A stretch of 64,000 nucleotides of DNA from JAADHI01 sp964451325 (GCA_964451325.1 CAYVHO010000011.1:23229-87228), one strand, 5' to 3'. Positions 18,121 through 26,715 are shown, counted from the first letter of the stretch. The notes: a model not told the origin generated them from the letters alone. Made by a program: numbers and translations.

Positions 18121-19668
18121 CTACGCCAAACCTTGATAATAATCCACAATAGCCGATGTAAGGGCGGGAAAAGTATAGTCTTTTGGCACCACATCTACTT
18201 CCAGCCCCAAAGCCCTGGCCGCCTCCGCCGTCACCGGGCCGATACAGGCAATTTTACTGTCCTTGAGCTGTTTTTGAAGACGTTCTTTTCCGATAATTTC
18301 AACAAAATGACGAAAGGTCGATGCGCTGGCAAAGGTCAATACATCAATTTTACGTTCTCCAAAAAATGTTTCAAAATCCGTGCTTTCATAGGTCGGACGC
18401 AGGGCTTGATAGACAGGAACCACATCGACCACAGCCCCCGACTCCCTGAGTGTATCGGGCAATATTTCACGAGCCTCAAGTGCCCTCGGGATCAGGAAGC
18501 GCTTTCCTTTTACCCCACGGGCAAGCAGTAAATCTAAGAGTCCTTCCGCCTTAAACTCTGAAGGGATGAGGTCAACACGGAGATCCCAATCTTCGATTGC
18601 TTCTGCGGTACGAGGCCCAATGGCACAAATAAAGATGCCTTTCAGCAAACGCAGGTCTTTTTTTAAGGTTCGTAATCGTTGTCTGAAAAAAGAAACCCCG
18701 TTGACCGAGGTAAAAATCAAAACATCGTAACTTTCAATACGATTGATCGCAGCATCCAAGGCATCCCAGTCAGGCGGCGGCACAATTTCAAGTGTCGGGA
18801 AAGAAAGCGGCTCGGCACCCAAAGCACTCAATTGATCCATAAATTCGCTCGCCTGTGCCTTTGCACGTGTGACCAGGATGCGTTTACCAAACAACGGTCG
18901 TGTTTCAAACCAATTCAATTTGCCTCTGAGAGAAACAACCTCGCCCACAACCATGACCACGGGGGGTTTAATACCCGCTGCTTTAGCAAGGGTGAGGATC
19001 GTGCTTAAAGTCCCCGTGACTGTTTTTTGATAGGGATGCGTTCCCCATTGAATGAGTGCCGTGGGGGTATCCGGTGGTTTTCCCTGTGATAAAAGCTTTT
19101 TTGTAATGGTGTGCAATTTGCCCATCGCCATTAAAAAAACAAGGGTATCGGTACCCGTCGTCAGTTTTTCCCAGTCGAATGGCCCTTGTGGTTTGTCGGG
19201 ATCTTCGTGGCCCGTAACAACCGTGAAGGACGAAGCCATTTTCCGATGTGTCAAGGGAATGCCTGCATAAGCAGGAACCCCAATGGCCGAAGAAACACCA
19301 GGCACCACCTCAAAAGGGATGGATGCCGCAACCAAGGCCTCAATTTCTTCCCCGCCCCGACCAAAAATAAAGGGATCGCCTCCCTTTAAACGCACAACAG
19401 CTTTCCCCGCTTTGGCCGATGCAATCAAAAGCTGATTGATTTTTTCCTGGTGTTTGGAGTTACGGGACCCTCCTTTTTTTCCAACATAGATACGCTCTGC
19501 GGACTCATCTGCAAAATCAAGCAGCTGAGGGTTGGCCAAATAATCATAGATCACCACATCTGCCCTCGAAAGCAGGGCTTTTCCCTTCAAAGTCAAGAGC
19601 GAGGGATCACCCGGACCGGCACCCACCAACGCAACTTTTCCCTTTGTGATCTTCGTTGACAACGACAT
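18121..19668 (-). CDS. cobA-hemD: Fused uroporphyrinogen-III C-methyltransferase / uroporphyrinogen-III synthase
   Basis: Residues 1-245 are SAM-dependent uroporphyrinogen methyltransferase (VALVGAGPGDPSLLTLKG, YDYLANP, RLKGGDPFIFGRGGEE, GIPLTHR). Residues ~260-510 are uroporphyrinogen-III synthase (HemD; ILVTRAKAQASEF, TSVNGV, AIGPRTAEA). The fusion makes the branchpoint tetrapyrrole and its first methylated derivative, precorrin-2. ATG at 19668 is preferred over the GTG at 19674 because GGGAAG sits at suitable distance before it. The gene heads the cobA-hemD, hemB, ribF cluster. Such fusions are common in Firmicutes, delta-proteobacteria and Nitrospirota. Confidence 0.95.
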   Translation of the reverse strand: MSLSTKITKGKVALVGAGPGDPSLLTLKGKALLSRADVVIYDYLANPQLLDFADESAERIYVGKKGGSRNSKHQEKINQLLIASAKAGKAVVRLKGGDPFIFGRGGEEIEALVAASIPFEVVPGVSSAIGVPAYAGIPLTHRKMASSFTVVTGHEDPDKPQGPFDWEKLTTGTDTLVFLMAMGKLHTITKKLLSQGKPPDTPTALIQWGTHPYQKTVTGTLSTILTLAKAAGIKPPVVMVVGEVVSLRGKLNWFETRPLFGKRILVTRAKAQASEFMDQLSALGAEPLSFPTLEIVPPPDWDALDAAINRIESYDVLIFTSVNGVSFFRQRLRTLKKDLRLLKGIFICAIGPRTAEAIEDWDLRVDLIPSEFKAEGLLDLLLARGVKGKRFLIPRALEAREILPDTLRESGAVVDVVPVYQALRPTYESTDFETFFGERKIDVLTFASASTFRHFVEIIGKERLQKQLKDSKIACIGPVTAEAARALGLEVDVVPKDYTFPALTSAIVDYYQGLA

Positions 19669-19773
19669 AGTCACTTCCCTAACAAGAGTTCATAAAAAGT
19701 GCATTTAAGAATATCGGCCCCCGAGGGCTTCGTCAATGACGAAATTCTCAAATAACAAAAATGGCAAAAGGAC

Positions 19774-19803
19774 AAAAAAAGACCGGCCTTTTCAGACCGG
19801 TCT
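19774..19803 (-). terminator. Intrinsic terminator after the SmbP-like gene
   Basis: Minus strand: arms AGACCGG and CCGGTCT with a 10-nt loop, followed directly by seven T. It lies 35 bp after the stop at 19838. Confidence 0.75.
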
Positions 19804-19837
19804 GGGTAAAATCAAAGGAGATTAAGTGAACTTTGCC

Positions 19838-20272
19838 TTACTTCATTTCATTTGCATGTTTCAGGCCTTCACGTGCATGTGCCATGGCATCTTTCCCATG
19901 TCCCATCAAGACATCAAGATGATCCAGCATGCCATGTTTTACCGCAGATTTTGCGTGACTGATGGCTTCTTTCACATGAGACATGGCCTCAGGCCCGTGC
20001 ATTTTTGTCGCCGCGCTGGCGTCAGAAGCATCAATGCCGCCTTGTCCATGCGCCATGCATTCCTCGGCCTCTTGAATCATTTTTTTGAAGTGTTTTACCG
20101 CAACACCGCCATGCCCCTGGCCCCCGTGGTCGAGCCCTTTTTCCCCAGCAACCACCATCTCATTGCAATGTTTTTTCGAAATATCGACGTGCATCGCAGA
20201 CCCGGCAAAACTGAGACCGGAGAATCCAAAAACCGAAACCACGACCACGGCGATAGAAATATTCAAACGCAT
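19838..20272 (-). CDS. His-rich exported metal-binding protein, SmbP-like
   Basis: A 144-residue protein with a clear Sec signal peptide (residues 1-23, ending SFA). The mature part has ~20 His residues arranged in imperfect ~10-residue amphipathic repeats such as HVKEAISHAKSA and HGKDAMAHAREG. This matches SmbP, the periplasmic small metal-binding protein of Nitrosomonas europaea, a four-helix bundle that binds copper and other divalent metals. It also has two Cys. The start is supported by GGGGGGA before the ATG. It likely buffers or carries metal in the periplasm. It has its own terminator and is separated by 163 bp from cobA-hemD. Confidence 0.75.
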   Translation of the reverse strand: MRLNISIAVVVVSVFGFSGLSFAGSAMHVDISKKHCNEMVVAGEKGLDHGGQGHGGVAVKHFKKMIQEAEECMAHGQGGIDASDASAATKMHGPEAMSHVKEAISHAKSAVKHGMLDHLDVLMGHGKDAMAHAREGLKHANEMK

Positions 20273-20442
20273 ATTTTCCCCCCATACTTAAGATTTTTTG
20301 TAATGTTTCAAATTCTGAGAAGCTCAGTAGTAGCATTTTCATATTGCACAGTCAAGACCCTTTGACATATCATCTCGAGGATTATTTTTCAATCTGGGAC
20401 AAAAATATTTTTCCGAGATTAGCCTATGAAAAGAGGACTAAA

Positions 20443-20781
20443 ATGAGCGTTCAGGCCAACACGCCCGTAGAAATTGCATCACTCAAAAAAGAAGGGATCC
20501 GTATCCGCTGGGCTGACCAGCACGAAGCCGTCTATCCCGCACCCTACTTACGTGAACACTGTCAATGCGCCACCTGCGTTGATGAATGGAGCGGGGAAAA
20601 ACGCATTACCGCCGCGCAAATTCCAGAAGGCATTCAGAGCACCTTAATTGAAGCCAAGGGACACTACGCCATCTCCATCCACTGGAGTGATGGTCACGAC
20701 ACGGGCATCTTCCCCTTTAATTATTTACGGAAGATTTGTCCTTGTGCACAGTGTACAAAAACGCAAGAAACAGCCACCTGA
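20443..20781 (+). CDS. DUF971 (GBBH-like N-terminal) domain protein, 112 aa
   Basis: The frame is open further upstream, but ATG at 20443 has AGAGGA in front and begins just before the conserved domain. The protein is a single DUF971 domain: IRIRWADQHEAVYPAPYLREHC, C-x2-C, then a second C-x-C-x2-C near the end (ICPCAQC). The same fold forms the zinc-binding N-terminal part of gamma-butyrobetaine hydroxylase and occurs alone or near iron-sulfur assembly genes in bacteria. The Cys/His set is complete for zinc binding. Function unproven. Confidence 0.85.
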   Translation: MSVQANTPVEIASLKKEGIRIRWADQHEAVYPAPYLREHCQCATCVDEWSGEKRITAAQIPEGIQSTLIEAKGHYAISIHWSDGHDTGIFPFNYLRKICPCAQCTKTQETAT

Positions 20782-20795
20782 GTCAGAGATCAGAT

Positions 20796-21566
20796 CTATT
20801 CCCCTGATTTTTTGAGCACCGATTTTGCGCAACGAAAACCGTTGTCAGAACCCGGGATATGAGGACGGTTGTAATTACGGAAGGTCACTTGTGCAAACAT
20901 TTCGTCCGCAAAATGCCGATTGGCATTAAAAGCGCCACCCCGCACCACTTTTTGAAAAATGCCATAGTCGGGTGATTTATAGGTATTACCCGGATAGGGT
21001 CGGTACCAAGAGTCCGTCCACTCCGAAACATTTCCTGCCATGTCAAAAACACCGTAAGGGCTTTTATCTTCGGGAAAACTACCCCCCACTTGAGGCGCTT
21101 TCCCGATATTTGATTTCTCAGGATCGAAGCGATTGCCCCAGGGATAAATACGAGCATCCGTACCACGCGCCGCTTTTTCCCACTCCGCTTCTGTCGGAAG
21201 TCGTTTGTGCAAAGCACTGCAATACCGATCTGCATCCCTCCAGGTCACCATCGTCACGGGTCTATTTTTAGGATAATTATCTAAAACATGGGTTTTATCC
21301 ACCCTCAAATAATCACCATAAGTCACTTCATAACGATCTATAAAAAAATCAGGCAATCGGACTTTATGTTTGGGTTTTGCATTTTCCTGCCCCCAGGGAC
21401 TGTCCGGCGGGAGTTCGTCCAGACCCATTTCAAAAAAACCAGCAGGGATCAATACCATGCCTTCAGGTGGAAGCGGCATAGCCCCCCAAAGACCACGCGG
21501 CAAGAGTAAACCGACAAGAAAGACAGACCCCAGAGAAACACAAAACAAAAGACGAAAAAAAAACAT
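20796..21566 (-). CDS. Exported SUMF1/FGE-fold protein (formylglycine-generating-enzyme family)
   Basis: A 256-residue protein with an N-terminal signal or membrane anchor (residues 1-28). The rest is the FGE-sulfatase fold: MVLIPAGFFEMG, PKHKVRLPDFFIDRYEVT, RLPTEAEWEKAARG, YPWGNRF, GVFDMAGNVSEWT, VVRGGAFN and GFRCA. The paired active-site Cys of true formylglycine-generating enzymes is not present in the RGGAF...R region, so catalysis on sulfatases is unlikely and a binding or structural role in the periplasm is more plausible. A second family member lies at 54781-55641 between the two oxidase loci. Confidence 0.85.
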   Translation of the reverse strand: MFFFRLLFCVSLGSVFLVGLLLPRGLWGAMPLPPEGMVLIPAGFFEMGLDELPPDSPWGQENAKPKHKVRLPDFFIDRYEVTYGDYLRVDKTHVLDNYPKNRPVTMVTWRDADRYCSALHKRLPTEAEWEKAARGTDARIYPWGNRFDPEKSNIGKAPQVGGSFPEDKSPYGVFDMAGNVSEWTDSWYRPYPGNTYKSPDYGIFQKVVRGGAFNANRHFADEMFAQVTFRNYNRPHIPGSDNGFRCAKSVLKKSGE

Positions 21567-21621
21567 AAGGCAATTGTAGAATTCACATCAGAATGTGTCA
21601 AGATCTCAGCCCTCATAAGGC

Positions 21622-21650
21622 TTTACACTTGAGCAGCCTCCCCCTATAAT
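21622..21650 (+). promoter_or_regulatory. Sigma-70 promoter of the VOC/DUF1338-like gene
   Basis: TTTACA, exactly 17 bp, TATAAT (perfect -10), 33 bp upstream of the ATG at 21683. The -10 lies in the loop of a short CTCCCC/GGGGAG hairpin. Confidence 0.6.
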
Positions 21651-21682
21651 TAGGGGAGCTTCCCTAAATACAGGAGCGCTTC

Positions 21683-22297
21683 ATGCCCCAAAATCCCTTC
21701 TCAAGCCATAGCGACCCACTCATTAACGACTTGATTTCCACTTACGCACAAGGCAACCATGCCGCACGGGTTTACGCTGAAATGACTCAGACTCAGGACT
21801 GGCCTTTTGTCATTGATCATATTGCCCTACGCTGCCTGCATGTCGAAACACGCGCAAAACCTTTTTTAGAAGCAGGTTATATTTTTGAGCAGGAAACAGT
21901 TGAATACCCAGATCAGGGCTGGTGGGCAAAAGTGTATCGAAAACCCGCCCACCCTGTGGCCTTTGTAGATCAAGCCTATGAAGACCCACGCGGTGAAAAA
22001 AGCATCATCCCCGCTTGGGTCAAACGCTTTGGAGACAAAGACCTCCACCACATCGCCGTGCTTGTCGATGATATTGAGCAAACCATGGTCGTCTTAAAGA
22101 CACAGGGGATTCAATTTGCGGGTAACATCGTCGGTCGCCCTGGCTCCCGCCTACGACAGGTCTTCACCGCCTCCGAGGTTAGAGACGGCGCGGCTTACAC
22201 CGTGCTTGAACTAACTGAACGCAACGAATACACCGGCTTTTACCCCGATCAGGCCAATGCCCTCATGGAATCCTCCACTCAAAAAATTTCAAAATAA
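21683..22297 (+). CDS. VOC-superfamily / DUF1338-like protein
   Basis: A 204-residue soluble protein. VIDHIALR near residue 43, DLHHIAVLVDDI near 132 and a late VLELTERNEYTGF give the spaced His-His-Glu ligands of vicinal-oxygen-chelate metalloenzymes; the overall pattern, including the final FYPDQANALMESS, resembles DUF1338 proteins, relatives of 2-oxoadipate dioxygenase/decarboxylase. The substrate is not known. The start has CAGGAG before it and a good promoter. It stands alone between a minus-strand gene and an ECF sigma operon. Confidence 0.65.
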   Translation: MPQNPFSSHSDPLINDLISTYAQGNHAARVYAEMTQTQDWPFVIDHIALRCLHVETRAKPFLEAGYIFEQETVEYPDQGWWAKVYRKPAHPVAFVDQAYEDPRGEKSIIPAWVKRFGDKDLHHIAVLVDDIEQTMVVLKTQGIQFAGNIVGRPGSRLRQVFTASEVRDGAAYTVLELTERNEYTGFYPDQANALMESSTQKISK

Positions 22298-22404
22298 CAC
22301 CGCATTTGTACTTATTTTCCTTAAGGGGTGCAATCAGAAGCCCGCTTCAATCGTCTATTCTCATGTAGACAAAAAACCTCAAACCAAATAAAAGGGAGCA
22401 TGCC

Positions 22405-22812
22405 ATGTGCAATCGTATGAAGATTCAATCCTTTCGTCTGATACTTGTCGTCTTTTTAAGCCTAATCCCCCTCTCTGCTTTTTCGGGAGATGATCCCTCC
22501 ATTCAAGGCGATTTACGCACGGAAGTCAAACAAGCTATGCAAGCCTTGATCGAACGCAATACCATCAATAACACCTACCAACTTTACGATCCGATCAAAG
22601 GCAAACTGCTTCAGCTTCAACTGATTAAATTACATGACGGCATCGTAAAAAAGGGTGACTATTTTGTAAGCTGCGCGGACTTTAAGGATGCAAATGGCAA
22701 TCTCGTTGACCTTGATTTTCTCGTACTGAAAGACGGCACAAAGATGATCGCCACCCAGGCCATCATCCACAAGGCCAACGGCAAAAAACGTCAATATCAT
22801 CTCGAAGGCTAG
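22405..22812 (+). CDS. Small exported protein upstream of an ECF sigma factor
   Basis: 135 residues: signal peptide (1-28, cleavage after AFS or nearby) and a ~100-residue mature domain with beta pattern (YQLYDPIKGKLLQLQLIKLHDGIVKKGDYFVSC is its core; a single Cys). GGGAG precedes the ATG. It ends 3 bp before the sigma-factor gene, so it belongs to the same operon and may be a periplasmic partner of that signalling pair. No family recognised with certainty. Confidence 0.7.
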   Translation: MCNRMKIQSFRLILVVFLSLIPLSAFSGDDPSIQGDLRTEVKQAMQALIERNTINNTYQLYDPIKGKLLQLQLIKLHDGIVKKGDYFVSCADFKDANGNLVDLDFLVLKDGTKMIATQAIIHKANGKKRQYHLEG

Positions 22813-22815
22813 ACC

Positions 22816-23313
22816 TTGCCAGAAAAAAAACAAGAAGAGACCAAAACCCTTTTGCGACACGGCTTTCGTTACGCCCTCTCGCTCACACACGAGATCACTG
22901 AGGCAGAAGATTTGTTACAAGACGCCTGGGTCGCCGTGTTACGGGCGGGTGGGCCGCAAAAACGGGCCTACCTGTTTTCGGCCATTCGCAGTCGATTTCT
23001 TGATCAGCGGCGGCGCGCGCAACTGGTTGTCATCGAATCCTTGGAGGATAACAATCTCCATCCAGGACAAGAAACTCAGCCCTCAAACGAAATGATCTTC
23101 GCGGATACAGAAATGCTGGATAAGGCACTCAGTATATTACGACCCGTGGAGCGGGAAGCCCTTTTACTCTCAGAGATCGAGGGTTACACCGCGCAAGAGA
23201 TTGCAAACCTCACAGGACAACCACGCGGCACCGTCCTCAGCCTGATTTACCGGAGTCGACACAAGCTGAAAAAACACCTGATTTTGCACGCTGATAAGGA
23301 GAAACATGCCTAA
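22816..23313 (+). CDS. ECF-type RNA polymerase sigma factor
   Basis: 165 residues with sigma-70 region 2 (TEAEDLLQDAWVAVLR, AYLFSAIRSRFLDQRRR) and region 4 (LRPVEREALLLSEIEGYTAQEIANLTGQ, GTVLSLIYRSRHKL). It directs RNA polymerase to a small stress regulon. The start appears to be TTG at 22816, with GAAGG eight bases upstream; no ATG lies nearby. The anti-sigma-like gene overlaps its end by 8 bp, giving translational coupling. Confidence 0.92.
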   Translation: MPEKKQEETKTLLRHGFRYALSLTHEITEAEDLLQDAWVAVLRAGGPQKRAYLFSAIRSRFLDQRRRAQLVVIESLEDNNLHPGQETQPSNEMIFADTEMLDKALSILRPVEREALLLSEIEGYTAQEIANLTGQPRGTVLSLIYRSRHKLKKHLILHADKEKHA

Positions 23314-23914
23314 ACAGCCGCTCAACACACACTTACGTCAATATTATGAGGAGAAACAAGCCTCACCTCAAAAACTGGATCAGCTCGTCGCCATGGCTGA
23401 AATAACACCGAATACGCTCGGAGAAGCAAAACAGAGACCGACAAATAATGCCTTTGTTTTTTGGCAATACCTGCGGCCGTCCTCTGTCCTCGGACTTGCA
23501 CTCGCTGCGATGATCGCTCTTTTCTTTCTTCAGCCCCAAACAGACATCACACAAAGCGTGACCAAAGAAATCGTGCTTAATCACAATAAACGACTTGCCC
23601 TAGAGTTTCCGAGTCAAAACTACGCCCACTTGGAAAATCAGATGTCTAAACTTGATTTCACTTTAGTCCATTCGGAAAAGATAGAACTGAAAAACCTTCA
23701 ACTCCTGGGAGCACGGTACTGTTCCATTCAAGGGGAGCTTGCGGCTCAACTTCGTTTACAAGATGCAAGAGGACGCAGCTACACCCTCTATCAGAGCCCC
23801 GTCACAGATGACTTGTTAAAACTCAAAGCAGGAGAACGTTTACAAGACGGCCTAAGGCTCAAACTCTGGCGAGAAGCAGATTTGTTCTTTGGCCTTGTGG
23901 GACCATTGGATTAA
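23306..23914 (+). CDS. Putative membrane anti-sigma factor
   Basis: 202 residues with a ~50-residue cytoplasmic N-terminus, one membrane helix (~58-77, LGLALAAMIALFFLQP) and a ~120-residue periplasmic beta-rich domain. This is the standard layout of ECF anti-sigma factors, and the gene overlaps the sigma gene. The N-terminal zinc motif of ZAS anti-sigmas (H-x3-C-x2-C) is missing, so sigma binding must be of another type. Role inferred from position and topology. Confidence 0.7.
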   Translation: MPKQPLNTHLRQYYEEKQASPQKLDQLVAMAEITPNTLGEAKQRPTNNAFVFWQYLRPSSVLGLALAAMIALFFLQPQTDITQSVTKEIVLNHNKRLALEFPSQNYAHLENQMSKLDFTLVHSEKIELKNLQLLGARYCSIQGELAAQLRLQDARGRSYTLYQSPVTDDLLKLKAGERLQDGLRLKLWREADLFFGLVGPLD

Positions 23915-23964
23915 GCAGAAACAACAAACCAGTATTTGATTTTAAAAAAAGACATTTTTACAAA

Positions 23965-24699
23965 TCAACGCTCGATTTTAACAACCGCGTCATCAGGCAG
24001 CAACACAAGCAAGTCCCGAAGCGCCTCAGCCAGATAGGGTTTTTCTTTGGACTCTAAGGTCAGCACAATTTTGTGATCGGTTTTGTGTAGTTTAGGATAA
24101 GAACCCAGTTGCAGCAAAGGATATTGCAAGAGCAGTTCATGCATCTGGGCTGCAATTTCACGCTCCGGAAAAGCAATATACAGTTTGATCAAATAAAAAG
24201 GCGCTTCCCGAAAACGTTCCTTAATCGCATTGAACTTGCGAACCAGCAGCTCTGGAATGCCAGGGAAAATGTAGAGTTGTTTGAAATGAGGCACCGGAAC
24301 ACGCAAGGACTCTGCGGAGATCAACTCTGTGCCTTCAGGGACCTCTGTCATTTTTAATTGCGCGGCGTTAAGCACTGGCCCATCGTTTTTTTGCAAATAA
24401 TCCAGTAACACGCGGTGCTGAACCAAGGGACGATTCACTCCCAGAGCAATACCGGCCATCGTCACATCGTCATGTGTCGGCCCGATTCCGCCGCAACTGA
24501 ACACCAAATCGTAGGATTTCAAATACCGAGAAACGGTTTGTGCAATATCGTCGATATCATCGGTAATCACCGAAACACGCTGAACACGAACCCCAAGCGA
24601 TCGCAATTCACGGGTGAGGAAAGCGGTATTGACATCCTCCGTTTTCCCTGAAAGAATCTCGTTCCCTATAATAATAATTCCAGCGGTTTTTTCTGACAC
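23965..24699 (-). CDS. CinA N-terminal (MoCF-fold) domain protein
   Basis: 244 residues. Residues 5-170 form the MogA/MoaB fold found at the N-terminus of CinA: IIIGNEILSGKTEDVNT, FSCGGIGPTHDDVT and the FPGIP motif. The C-terminal nicotinamide-nucleotide amidohydrolase domain of full-length CinA is absent. Proteins of this short type are annotated as competence/damage-inducible protein A homologues; the CinA domain has ADP-ribose/NMN-related pyrophosphatase activity. It converges with the anti-sigma gene. Confidence 0.85.
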   Translation of the reverse strand: MSEKTAGIIIIGNEILSGKTEDVNTAFLTRELRSLGVRVQRVSVITDDIDDIAQTVSRYLKSYDLVFSCGGIGPTHDDVTMAGIALGVNRPLVQHRVLLDYLQKNDGPVLNAAQLKMTEVPEGTELISAESLRVPVPHFKQLYIFPGIPELLVRKFNAIKERFREAPFYLIKLYIAFPEREIAAQMHELLLQYPLLQLGSYPKLHKTDHKIVLTLESKEKPYLAEALRDLLVLLPDDAVVKIER

Positions 24700-24787
24700 C
24701 TTGATACTCCCGACTCAAGCTCAGCGACAAATATAACACGATTTCCAAAGAATCACACATAACTTCTTCGGAGAAACCCGAGACGCC

Positions 24788-24815
24788 TTGACGGCATAAT
24801 CGAAAAAAAGATAGT
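24788..24815 (+). promoter_or_regulatory. Candidate promoter of the DsrE-family cluster
   Basis: TTGACG, 16-bp spacer, GATAGT, 56 bp before the first DsrE-family ATG. A C5/G5 hairpin follows at about 24824-24841 in the leader. Confidence 0.4.
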
Positions 24816-24870
24816 CTTAGAACCCCCTATAAAACGGGGGCGGTTTATTGTTAATAACAAGGAGAAAATC

Positions 24871-25197
24871 ATGACCCATTATTTACTGATCGAATCGCGC
24901 GATCCATTTGAAGTCAATGACGTGGCTTACTTTTACGATCTCGCTTCAGGCTTGAAAGAACGCGGCAATGCCGTAACATTATTCCTCATTCAAAACGGGG
25001 TCTTGCCCGCACGAAAAAACCCAAGCGACAGCACACTTGCAAAACTTGCAACCGCAGGCGTAAATATCTTGGCAGATCATCTGTCCTTGCAAGAGCGAGG
25101 CATTACAGAGAGTGCCCTTGTTGAAGGGATTGCCTCGGCTGAACTGGATGTCGTCATTGATCAAATGGCGGATGGTGTTAAAACCCTGTGGCATTAG
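24871..25197 (+). CDS. DsrE-family protein 1 (no cysteine)
   Basis: 108 residues, DsrE/F/H fold: YLLIESRDPFEVNDVAYFYDLASGL, VTLFLIQNGVLPAR, and RGI...LVEGI near the end. It has no Cys, so it cannot carry persulfide itself and may be a structural partner in a hetero-complex such as DsrEFH/TusBCD. It has an AAGGAG ribosome site and lies 9 bp before the next gene. Confidence 0.8.
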   Translation: MTHYLLIESRDPFEVNDVAYFYDLASGLKERGNAVTLFLIQNGVLPARKNPSDSTLAKLATAGVNILADHLSLQERGITESALVEGIASAELDVVIDQMADGVKTLWH

Positions 25198-25206
25198 GAG
25201 AAAACC

Positions 25207-25620
25207 ATGTCTGAGAAAAAAACGCTTACTTTTTGTTTAATGGATGCACCCTTTGAAAATGCACGCACCACCACGGCACTTCGATTGATAGATAGCGCTG
25301 TCCGCCGGGGTCACAACGTCAATGTTTTTGCCTATGAGGGCGCAGTGGGCGTCCCTTTTTCAAAACAGAGCGCACACGCCAATAAGGTGCATGGGTTTGA
25401 AGAGGAAGAATGGAACCACCCCCTGCCAAAAGACTGGGTCAGTGAAATCATGAACCACGCGAAAAAAGCGGGATCAAAAGTGGACTGGATCAATTGTGGG
25501 CTTTGTGTAGACGAACGCGGCATGAACGAAGCCGTGCCCGGCGTCCGACGCGGGACACCAGGAGATTTGGTGCATTGGGCAGACACCTCGGACAATACCC
25601 TCATCATTCCGACAAAATAA
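25207..25620 (+). CDS. DsrE-family sulfurtransferase-like protein 2 (CGLC motif)
   Basis: 137 residues of DsrE fold. The segment WINCGLCVDERGMN has the spacing and position of the sulfur-carrying Cys in DsrE/TusD, with two Cys (C-x2-C) in this protein. The N-terminus LTFCLMDAPFENARTTTALRL lines up with the nucleotide-like pocket of the family. It is the likely catalytic subunit of the triplet. TAGGAGAA precedes the ATG. Confidence 0.82.
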   Translation: MSEKKTLTFCLMDAPFENARTTTALRLIDSAVRRGHNVNVFAYEGAVGVPFSKQSAHANKVHGFEEEEWNHPLPKDWVSEIMNHAKKAGSKVDWINCGLCVDERGMNEAVPGVRRGTPGDLVHWADTSDNTLIIPTK

Positions 25621-25647
25621 ACCCACAAATTTTTAAGGAGAAACAAG

Positions 25648-26031
25648 ATGGCAAAGACATTAAATATTATTGAAAGTGCCTATCGCGCAACGATTGAAGA
25701 ACAAGACGACACCATTATTTGGATCACCCACGCGATGAAAGGTGCGGGGGCAGATCTCACCGTCTTGCTTCGTGGCAATGCCGTCAATTACTGCGTCACG
25801 GGCCAGAAGGCCCCCGAAATTTCCTTTGGAGAATGGCAGCAAACACACGCCGCACAAATAGATCAGGATCTCATTTCCTTGATGGGAAAAGGGGTCGCTG
25901 TTTACGTCGCAGAAGAAGACCTTTCCAAACGCGGGATTTCGCTTTCCGAACTCATCGCCGGGGTCAAAACCCTTAACCGTGAAGGCCTGCTGGATCTGGT
26001 CGAAAACCATGATCGAATCTGGCACTGGTAG
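25648..26031 (+). CDS. DsrE-family protein 3
   Basis: 127 residues, DsrE-like with an internal half resembling protein 1: DDTIIWITHAMKGAGADLTVLLRGNAVNYCV and KGVAVYVAEEDLSKRGI...ELIAGVKTL. One Cys at about residue 51. TAAGGAGAA precedes the ATG. With proteins 1 and 2 it forms a three-gene set on the dsrEFH/tusBCD plan, but no dsrAB, dsrC or tusE is in view, so the sulfur donor and acceptor are unknown. Confidence 0.78.
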   Translation: MAKTLNIIESAYRATIEEQDDTIIWITHAMKGAGADLTVLLRGNAVNYCVTGQKAPEISFGEWQQTHAAQIDQDLISLMGKGVAVYVAEEDLSKRGISLSELIAGVKTLNREGLLDLVENHDRIWHW

Positions 26032-26107
26032 TGCGCTCAGGCTTTGTGTGTGAAAAAGATGCCAGAGCCTTCCCCTAGGCCCTTTCCAAGCTTCTAATCA
26101 TGGACGA

Positions 26108-26554
26108 CTAGGATCGAGCAGCCTTGCCGATGACTTTATTTAGGAAGTGTTTTCGGGGCAGGGCGCCGATTGGCCGTTTTTTTCGAACACCCAATTGATG
26201 GCGTTTTGAAATTATTTCAGCATGAGATTTATTGAACTTCAAGCCTTTGTCAAACGCTGAGATGGCATCACGTTTGTTCCCATTTTTGAGATGAACGAGA
26301 CCCAGATGATAGTGTAACTCCGGACGAAACACTTCCGCCTGTGCAGCCGATTCACAGCAATTCAAACCAGAGATCACCTTATTTTCGGCCATCGCCAGTG
26401 AAAGCCCTAAGGCAGAAAGCAGACGCGGCGGGAGCGGTGCTGTCGTAACCATGCGATGTTGTTTTTCACATTCACTCAATAGCGCTAAAGCAGCATGCCA
26501 CTCTTTTTTCTTGATATAAGCCAAACCTAATTCCAGGTATTCTTTCTGTGTCAT
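26108..26554 (-). CDS. TPR-repeat protein, 148 aa
   Basis: Helical repeats with TPR consensus residues: EYLELGLAYIKKKEWHAALALL, and ELHYHLGLVHLKNGNKRDAISAFDKGLKFN. The C-terminal ~30 residues are basic (RKKRPIGALPRKHFLNKVIGK), which may bind nucleic acid or membrane. There is no signal peptide. A typical adaptor; partner unknown. It stands alone after the DsrE triplet. Confidence 0.75.
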   Translation of the reverse strand: MTQKEYLELGLAYIKKKEWHAALALLSECEKQHRMVTTAPLPPRLLSALGLSLAMAENKVISGLNCCESAAQAEVFRPELHYHLGLVHLKNGNKRDAISAFDKGLKFNKSHAEIISKRHQLGVRKKRPIGALPRKHFLNKVIGKAARS

Positions 26555-26715
26555 CGGTCACCTTTGATGGGGCATTTCTGAAAGCAAAGCACTTTTTTGG
26601 GAACTCCATTCTAAAAAAAGATACCCTTGAATCAGAAAAGGGTCAATGAAGGAAGTCTCGGGCATGCCTCAATTTCGAGCGCAGACTCCTAGGATCCTGT
26701 CGGACTTGGCTGATC

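Noticed and set aside
18001..18531. 176-codon plus-strand frame opposite hemB and cobA-hemD
   Set aside because: Antisense shadow of two clearly conserved genes.
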